Position numbers and translations under genes: made by a program
Notes under the pieces: generated by a model
The model's input: the letters and a program-made list of their open reading frames with translations, nothing else
What the model was told of the DNA's origin: nothing
The model's database searches: none
From: Syntrophobacteria bacterium
Lineage (GTDB): Bacteria; Desulfobacterota; Syntrophobacteria; JARFUL01
Reading direction: 5' to 3'
DNA length: 9,276 bases
NCBI GenBank assembly: GCA_029289015.1
Contig: JARFUL010000138.1
Coordinates: 1 to 9,276 of the forward strand
Shown: positions 5,660-9,276 of the stretch, in pieces
How positions within the stretch are numbered: the first letter of the stretch is position 1
Layout of the letters: the number at the start of each line of letters is the position of its first letter

Positions 5660-7135
5660 ATGGGACACACACGGGTAAGATTCGCGCCCTCGCCCACGGG
5701 CTACCTGCACATAGGCGGCGCGCGCACCGCGATTTACAACTGGCTCTTCGCGAGGAAGACCGGGGGGGTCTTCATATTGAGAATTGAAGACACCGACGTC
5801 TCCCGGGGCTCGCCGGAGCTGGTTCAGGGCATCTTGGACGGGCTCAGGTGGCTGGGGCTCGACTGGGACGAGGGGCCCTACTTCCAGTCCCAGTACGCGG
5901 GGGAGCACAGGGAAGCCGCCCAGAAGCTTCTCGAATCGGCCCACGCGTACAGGTGCTTTTGCACCCCTGACGAGCTAAAGGCCAGGAGGGAGCGCGCGCT
6001 TGCGGAGAAGAGGGACGTGAAGTACGACGGCACCTGCCGCAACCTCAGCCCCGAGGAGGTCAAGGCCAAAGAGGACGCGGGCGTCCCCTTCGCGATACGG
6101 TTTAAAATGCCCGAGGGGCCGGGGTCCGTGGCCTTCAGGGACGAGGTCTACGGCCCCATTGAGAAGAGGTTCGCGGACCTCGAAGACTTCGTTGTGGTCC
6201 GGTCCGACGGCAGCCCGCTCTACATTCTCTCCAACGCGGTGGACGACATCCGGGACGGCATAACCCACATAATCCGGGGCCAGGACGGTCTGGCCAACAC
6301 CCCCAAGCAGATCCTCATCTACGAGGCCCTGGGCAAAGAGCCCCCCGTGTTCGCGCACATGTCCTTCACCCTGGACCCCAAGAGGGCCAAGATATCCAAG
6401 AGGAGACACGGCGAGGTCGCGACCGTAGAGTTCTACCGGACCCACGGGTTCATACCCTGGGCGGTGCTCAACTTCCTCGTGCTTCTCGGGTGGTCCACCC
6501 CGGACGACAGGGAGTTCTTCGACAGGGCCGAACTCATCCGTGCTTTTTCCCTGGAAGGGGTCGGCAAGGCCAGCTCGGTGTTCAACTTCCACAAGGGGGA
6601 CCCCAAGTTCATCACCGACCCCAAGCTCATGGCCATCAACGCGCACTATCTGAGGACAATGGAGCTAAGCGAGCTTGCGCCCCTCATCAGGGCCGAGATG
6701 GAAGCCGCGGGCATCTGGGACGACATGTTCGAGGGCGCGGAAAGGGAGTGGTTCCTCGCCACGGTGGACCTGATCAGGTCCCGCTACCACCTTCTCAGCG
6801 ACTTTGTGACCGAGGGCGCGGCCTACTTCTCGGACGAGTTCCCCATGAATGAGAACGCGCTGAACAAGAACCTCCTCAAGAGCCCGGAGCTTGCGGGCTG
6901 GCTCCCGGAGCTGGCCGATGAGATCGATGCGCTGGAAGGGTTCACCCTGGAATCCACGGAGGGGGCGATAAGGGGCTTCGCGGACAAAAAAGGGGTCAAG
7001 GCGGGGGTCATAATAAACGGGGTGCGCGCTGCTGTGACCGGTCAGCTAAAGGGCCCGGGCCTCTTCGACGTGCTCATCGCGGTGGGAAAGGACCGGGTGG
7101 TCCGGCGGTTGAGAGAGGTGGGGAGATACTACTAA
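5660..7135 (+). CDS. gltX: Glutamyl-tRNA synthetase (class I)
   Basis: Charges tRNA-Glu with glutamate in the cytoplasm, feeding translation and, where present, tetrapyrrole synthesis. The 491-residue product has the class I signatures: APSPTGYLHIGG with HIGH-type H17-I-G-G20, RIEDTD (41-46) and KMSKS-type KISKR at 244-248. The zinc-type insert keeps C99, C101 and C126, but the fourth ligand position (H127 in E. coli, 128 here) is Asn. A helical anticodon-binding domain fills the C-terminal part and ends RRLREVGRYY. Start: ATG with AAGGTG at 5648-5653, 6 bases upstream. glnS 46 bases downstream suggests a discriminating enzyme that need not mischarge tRNA-Gln; that is inference from context. 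Any promoter would lie in the 77-base gap; TATAAA at 5592-5597 has no good -35. Confidence 0.98.
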   Translation: MGHTRVRFAPSPTGYLHIGGARTAIYNWLFARKTGGVFILRIEDTDVSRGSPELVQGILDGLRWLGLDWDEGPYFQSQYAGEHREAAQKLLESAHAYRCFCTPDELKARRERALAEKRDVKYDGTCRNLSPEEVKAKEDAGVPFAIRFKMPEGPGSVAFRDEVYGPIEKRFADLEDFVVVRSDGSPLYILSNAVDDIRDGITHIIRGQDGLANTPKQILIYEALGKEPPVFAHMSFTLDPKRAKISKRRHGEVATVEFYRTHGFIPWAVLNFLVLLGWSTPDDREFFDRAELIRAFSLEGVGKASSVFNFHKGDPKFITDPKLMAINAHYLRTMELSELAPLIRAEMEAAGIWDDMFEGAEREWFLATVDLIRSRYHLLSDFVTEGAAYFSDEFPMNENALNKNLLKSPELAGWLPELADEIDALEGFTLESTEGAIRGFADKKGVKAGVIINGVRAAVTGQLKGPGLFDVLIAVGKDRVVRRLREVGRYY

Positions 7136-7181
7136 GACGGCTTTAACGTAAGGGTAAGATCTAAAGGAGGCGGCCGCGAGT

Positions 7182-8882
7182 ATGGCGAAAGATGATTCCA
7201 GCCTTCCCCGCGATTTCATCAGAACCATAATCGACGAGGATATAGCCACGGGCAAGTACCACGGCCGGGTGGTGACCCGGTTCCCGCCGGAGCCCAACGG
7301 CTACCTGCACATTGGCCACGCGAAATCCATCTGCCTCAACTTCGGCATAGCAAACGAGTACCAGAGGGGGGACTGCCACCTTCGGTTCGACGACACGAAC
7401 CCCACCAAGGAGGAGATGGAGTACGTGGAGTCCATCAAGGAGGACGTGAGGTGGCTCGGGTTCGACTGGGGGGACAACGAGTTCTACGCTTCCGACTACT
7501 TTGACAGGCTCTTTGAGTACGCGCAGCAGCTCATAAGGGACGGCAAGGCCTACGTGGACAGCCTCAGCGCCGAGGAGATAAGGGAGTACCGGGGCACCCT
7601 CACCGAGCCCGGCAAAAACTCCCCCTACCGCGAGAGAACCGTGGAGGAGAACCTCGACCTCTTCACCCGCATGCGCGCGGGCGAGTTCGAGGACGGCGCG
7701 CACGTGCTCCGGGCCAAGATCGACATGGCCCACCCAAACATGAACATGCGGGACCCCACCATGTACCGGATACGCAAGGTCCCCCACCACCGGACCGGGG
7801 AGAGGTGGTGCATATATCCCATGTACGACTGGGCCCACTGCATCTCGGACTCGATCGAGGCCATTACTCATTCTCTATGCACCCTGGAGTTCGAGGACAA
7901 CCGCGCGCTCTACGACTGGTTGCTCGACCAGTTGGGCGTCTACCACCCCCAGCAGATCGAGTTCGCCCGCCTCAACCTCAGCCACACCGTGTTGAGCAAG
8001 AGAAGGCTCATCAGGCTGGTGGAGGAGGGCCATGTCTCGGGGTGGGACGACCCCAGGATGCCCACCCTTTCCGGGATCAGGAGGCGGGGCTACACCCCGG
8101 AGTCCATCCGGACCTTCTGCGAGCGCATCGGCCTGGCGAGGAGGGACTCCACCGTGGACATCGCGCTCCTCGAGTACTGCGTCCGGGAGGACCTCAACGC
8201 GCGCGCGCCCCGGGTCATGGGGGTGCTCAACCCTCTCAGGCTGGTCATTGAGAACTACCCCGAGGAGCTGGTGGAACAGATGGAGTGCATCAACAACCCC
8301 GAGGATCCGTCCATGGGTACCCGCATGGTCCCCTTCTCCCGGGTGCTCTACGTGGAGCGGGACGACTTCCGGGAGGACCCTCCCAAGAAGTGGTTCCGCC
8401 TGGCCCCGGGCCGGGAGGTCCGGCTCAGGTACGGGTACTTCGTCACCGTGACAGGCGTGGTCAAGGACGAGGCCACCGGGGAGGTGGTGGAGCTCCGGTG
8501 CACCAACGACCCCGCGACCCGGGGGGGAGATTCCCCGGACGGGCGCAAGGTGAGGGGCACCATCCACTGGGTGTCTGCGGCCCACGCGCTGAAAGCCCAG
8601 GTGAGGCTCTACGACCATCTCTTCACCACCGCGGACCCCGGCGAGATACACGACGAAAGGTTCGAGGCTTCCCTCAACCCAAACTCTCTGACAACCCTCT
8701 TCTCGTGCCGGGTGGAGCCCTCCCTGGCCGAGTATGAGCCCGGGAGCTTCTGCCAGTTCGAGAGGCAGGGCTACTTTACCGTGGACCCCGTTGACTCCAG
8801 GCCCGGCGCGCTGGTCTTCAACCGCACCGTGACCCTGAGAGACACCTGGGCCAAGATCGAGAAGGCCCAGAAGAAGGGATAG
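7182..8882 (+). CDS. glnS: Glutaminyl-tRNA synthetase (class I)
   Basis: Charges tRNA-Gln directly with glutamine, so Gln-tRNA synthesis here need not rely on the GatCAB amidotransferase route. The product has 566 residues (E. coli about 554). It shows [17 protein letters not shown] with HIGH at 43-46, RFDDTNP at 68-74, and KMSKS-type VLSKR at 270-274, where E. coli has VMSKR. The region from about 350 forms the two anticodon-binding beta-barrels with the GlnRS signature GTIHWVSA (459-466), and is complete to the C-terminus KAQKKG. The ATG at 7182 follows a near-consensus AAAGGAGG (7163-7170) with an 11-base spacer. It is 46 bases after gltX with no terminator visible between them, so the two are probably cotranscribed. 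Confidence 0.98.
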   Translation: MAKDDSSLPRDFIRTIIDEDIATGKYHGRVVTRFPPEPNGYLHIGHAKSICLNFGIANEYQRGDCHLRFDDTNPTKEEMEYVESIKEDVRWLGFDWGDNEFYASDYFDRLFEYAQQLIRDGKAYVDSLSAEEIREYRGTLTEPGKNSPYRERTVEENLDLFTRMRAGEFEDGAHVLRAKIDMAHPNMNMRDPTMYRIRKVPHHRTGERWCIYPMYDWAHCISDSIEAITHSLCTLEFEDNRALYDWLLDQLGVYHPQQIEFARLNLSHTVLSKRRLIRLVEEGHVSGWDDPRMPTLSGIRRRGYTPESIRTFCERIGLARRDSTVDIALLEYCVREDLNARAPRVMGVLNPLRLVIENYPEELVEQMECINNPEDPSMGTRMVPFSRVLYVERDDFREDPPKKWFRLAPGREVRLRYGYFVTVTGVVKDEATGEVVELRCTNDPATRGGDSPDGRKVRGTIHWVSAAHALKAQVRLYDHLFTTADPGEIHDERFEASLNPNSLTTLFSCRVEPSLAEYEPGSFCQFERQGYFTVDPVDSRPGALVFNRTVTLRDTWAKIEKAQKKG

Positions 8883-8885
8883 GAT

Positions 8886-8957
8886 TTGAGCGCATCTTCC
8901 CCCGCCAACCTCTTTTTGGCCCGCGTGCACCCCGGTCCTTTCGGGGGCGCGGCTTGA
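8886..8957 (+). CDS. Possible 23-codon ORF after glnS, or displaced 5' end of the next gene
   Basis: A TTG at 8886, four bases past the glnS stop codon, has AAGGG (8874-8878) at a good 7-base spacing and opens 23 codons to TGA at 8955-8957. The peptide reads LSASSPANLFLARVHPGPFG then GAA. The TGA overlaps the candidate TTG start of the next gene at 8954 (TTGA). It may be a small coupled leader ORF, the true N-terminus of the next gene split by a frameshift or base-call error, or chance. No homologue is recognised. Confidence 0.25.
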   Translation: MSASSPANLFLARVHPGPFGGAA

Positions 8958-9276
8958 GGCCCCTGGTTCATTTGTTGGTGGGTGAGGGCGGACTCCTGCC
9001 CGTGGACGTGCTGGCCTATCCCGAGGACACCTTCCTCATCATGGACCCCTACTCCGAGATCCGCGCGCCCAAGGAGTCGTGGGGCGAGCTCATGGCCCAG
9101 GCCGAGGCCACCCTGCCCCGGTCCCTGGGGGAGGTGCTCATCAACCCGAGAGCCGACTACGTTACAGCCCGAAATCTCGCGCTCATGGTGGTGTTCAACC
9201 TGGACGTGGACCCTCCCCTGGGGGAGGGCGCGCTGAGGGAGTCCGGGGAGAAGCTGGCCCAGACCCTCCTCGACAT
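8954..9276 (+). CDS. Unidentified protein, N-terminal part (cut by window edge)
   Basis: An open frame runs from at least 8954 to the right edge with no stop, and third codon positions are nearly all G or C, as in the confirmed genes nearby, so it is very probably coding. Readable segments include LVGEGGLLPVDVLAYPED, FLIMDPYSEIRAPKESWGEL, RSLGEVLINPRADYVTARNL and MVVFNLDVDPPLGEGALRES. I recognise no family, motif, signal peptide or membrane segment. The start is uncertain: TTG at 8954, 8972 or 8975, or GTG at 8978; the first in-frame ATG is internal. It lies about 70 bases after glnS in the same direction and may share its transcript. Confidence 0.7.
   Translation, partial: MRPLVHLLVGEGGLLPVDVLAYPEDTFLIMDPYSEIRAPKESWGELMAQAEATLPRSLGEVLINPRADYVTARNLALMVVFNLDVDPPLGEGALRESGEKLAQTLLD

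Noticed and set aside
7170..7177. GCGGCCGC (NotI-like) palindrome before glnS
   Set aside because: An 8-base GC palindrome is expected by chance in such GC-rich DNA and has no supporting context.
7875..8930. 351-codon minus-strand open frame antisense to glnS
   Set aside because: glnS is complete with HIGH, VLSKR and GTIHWVSA motifs; the antisense frame shows no family feature.
8982..9236. 84-codon plus-strand ORF starting with ATG near the right edge
   Set aside because: It is rich in Trp, Ser, Pro and Arg and sits in a different frame from the one with strong GC third-position bias, which stays open to the window edge.
1..9276. Search for CRISPR arrays, IS elements, att sites, toxin-antitoxin or defence genes
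   Set aside because: No spaced direct repeats, transposase motifs, terminal inverted repeats or related genes were seen; all larger stretches are explained by housekeeping genes.

Overview
The window is a high-GC chromosomal stretch of ordinary bacterial housekeeping genes, with very GC-rich third codon positions but frequent AGG (Arg) and ATA (Ile) codons. The order tig-clpP-clpX-lon is common in Proteobacteria and Desulfobacterota ('deltaproteobacteria'). Together with a glnS gene next to gltX, a type II tRNA-Leu ahead of tig and a secreted Amidase_3 enzyme, it suggests a Gram-negative bacterium, perhaps deltaproteobacterial or a related candidate lineage. That placement is inference and tentative. 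I see no mobile element, CRISPR array, phage gene, defence gene or clear sign of gene transfer.

Left half, minus strand (transcribed right to left): a tRNA-Leu(UAG) at 4528-4610, with its own sigma70-type promoter at 4620-4648, leads into trigger factor (tig, 3145-4461), ClpP (2538-3143), ClpX (1209-2459) and the N-terminal half of Lon (1-1174, cut by the window edge). This is a protein-quality-control cluster: trigger factor folds nascent chains, ClpXP degrades tagged or misfolded proteins, and Lon degrades others. tig and clpP are one base apart and probably translationally coupled. clpX has a strong-looking extended -10 promoter of its own in the 78-base clpP-clpX gap, so clpX-lon can probably be transcribed apart from tig-clpP. 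A hairpin with a short U-run between the tRNA and tig could partly terminate the tRNA transcript.

Middle: an AT-rich divergent intergenic region (4611-4832) separates the tRNA operon from a rightward gene for a secreted zinc-dependent N-acetylmuramoyl-L-alanine amidase (4833-5582).

Right half, plus strand: glutamyl-tRNA synthetase (gltX, 5660-7135) and glutaminyl-tRNA synthetase (glnS, 7182-8882) lie in tandem, so this genome has direct Gln-tRNA charging. After glnS comes the start of an unidentified gene running off the right edge, preceded by a possible 23-codon ORF whose stop overlaps the putative TTG start of the next gene.

The least explained signals are non-coding. One is a canonical intrinsic terminator between the amidase gene and gltX that faces the opposite way to both genes. 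The others are small inverted repeats in the divergent promoter region and the frame arrangement after glnS. I found no convincing previously undescribed system.
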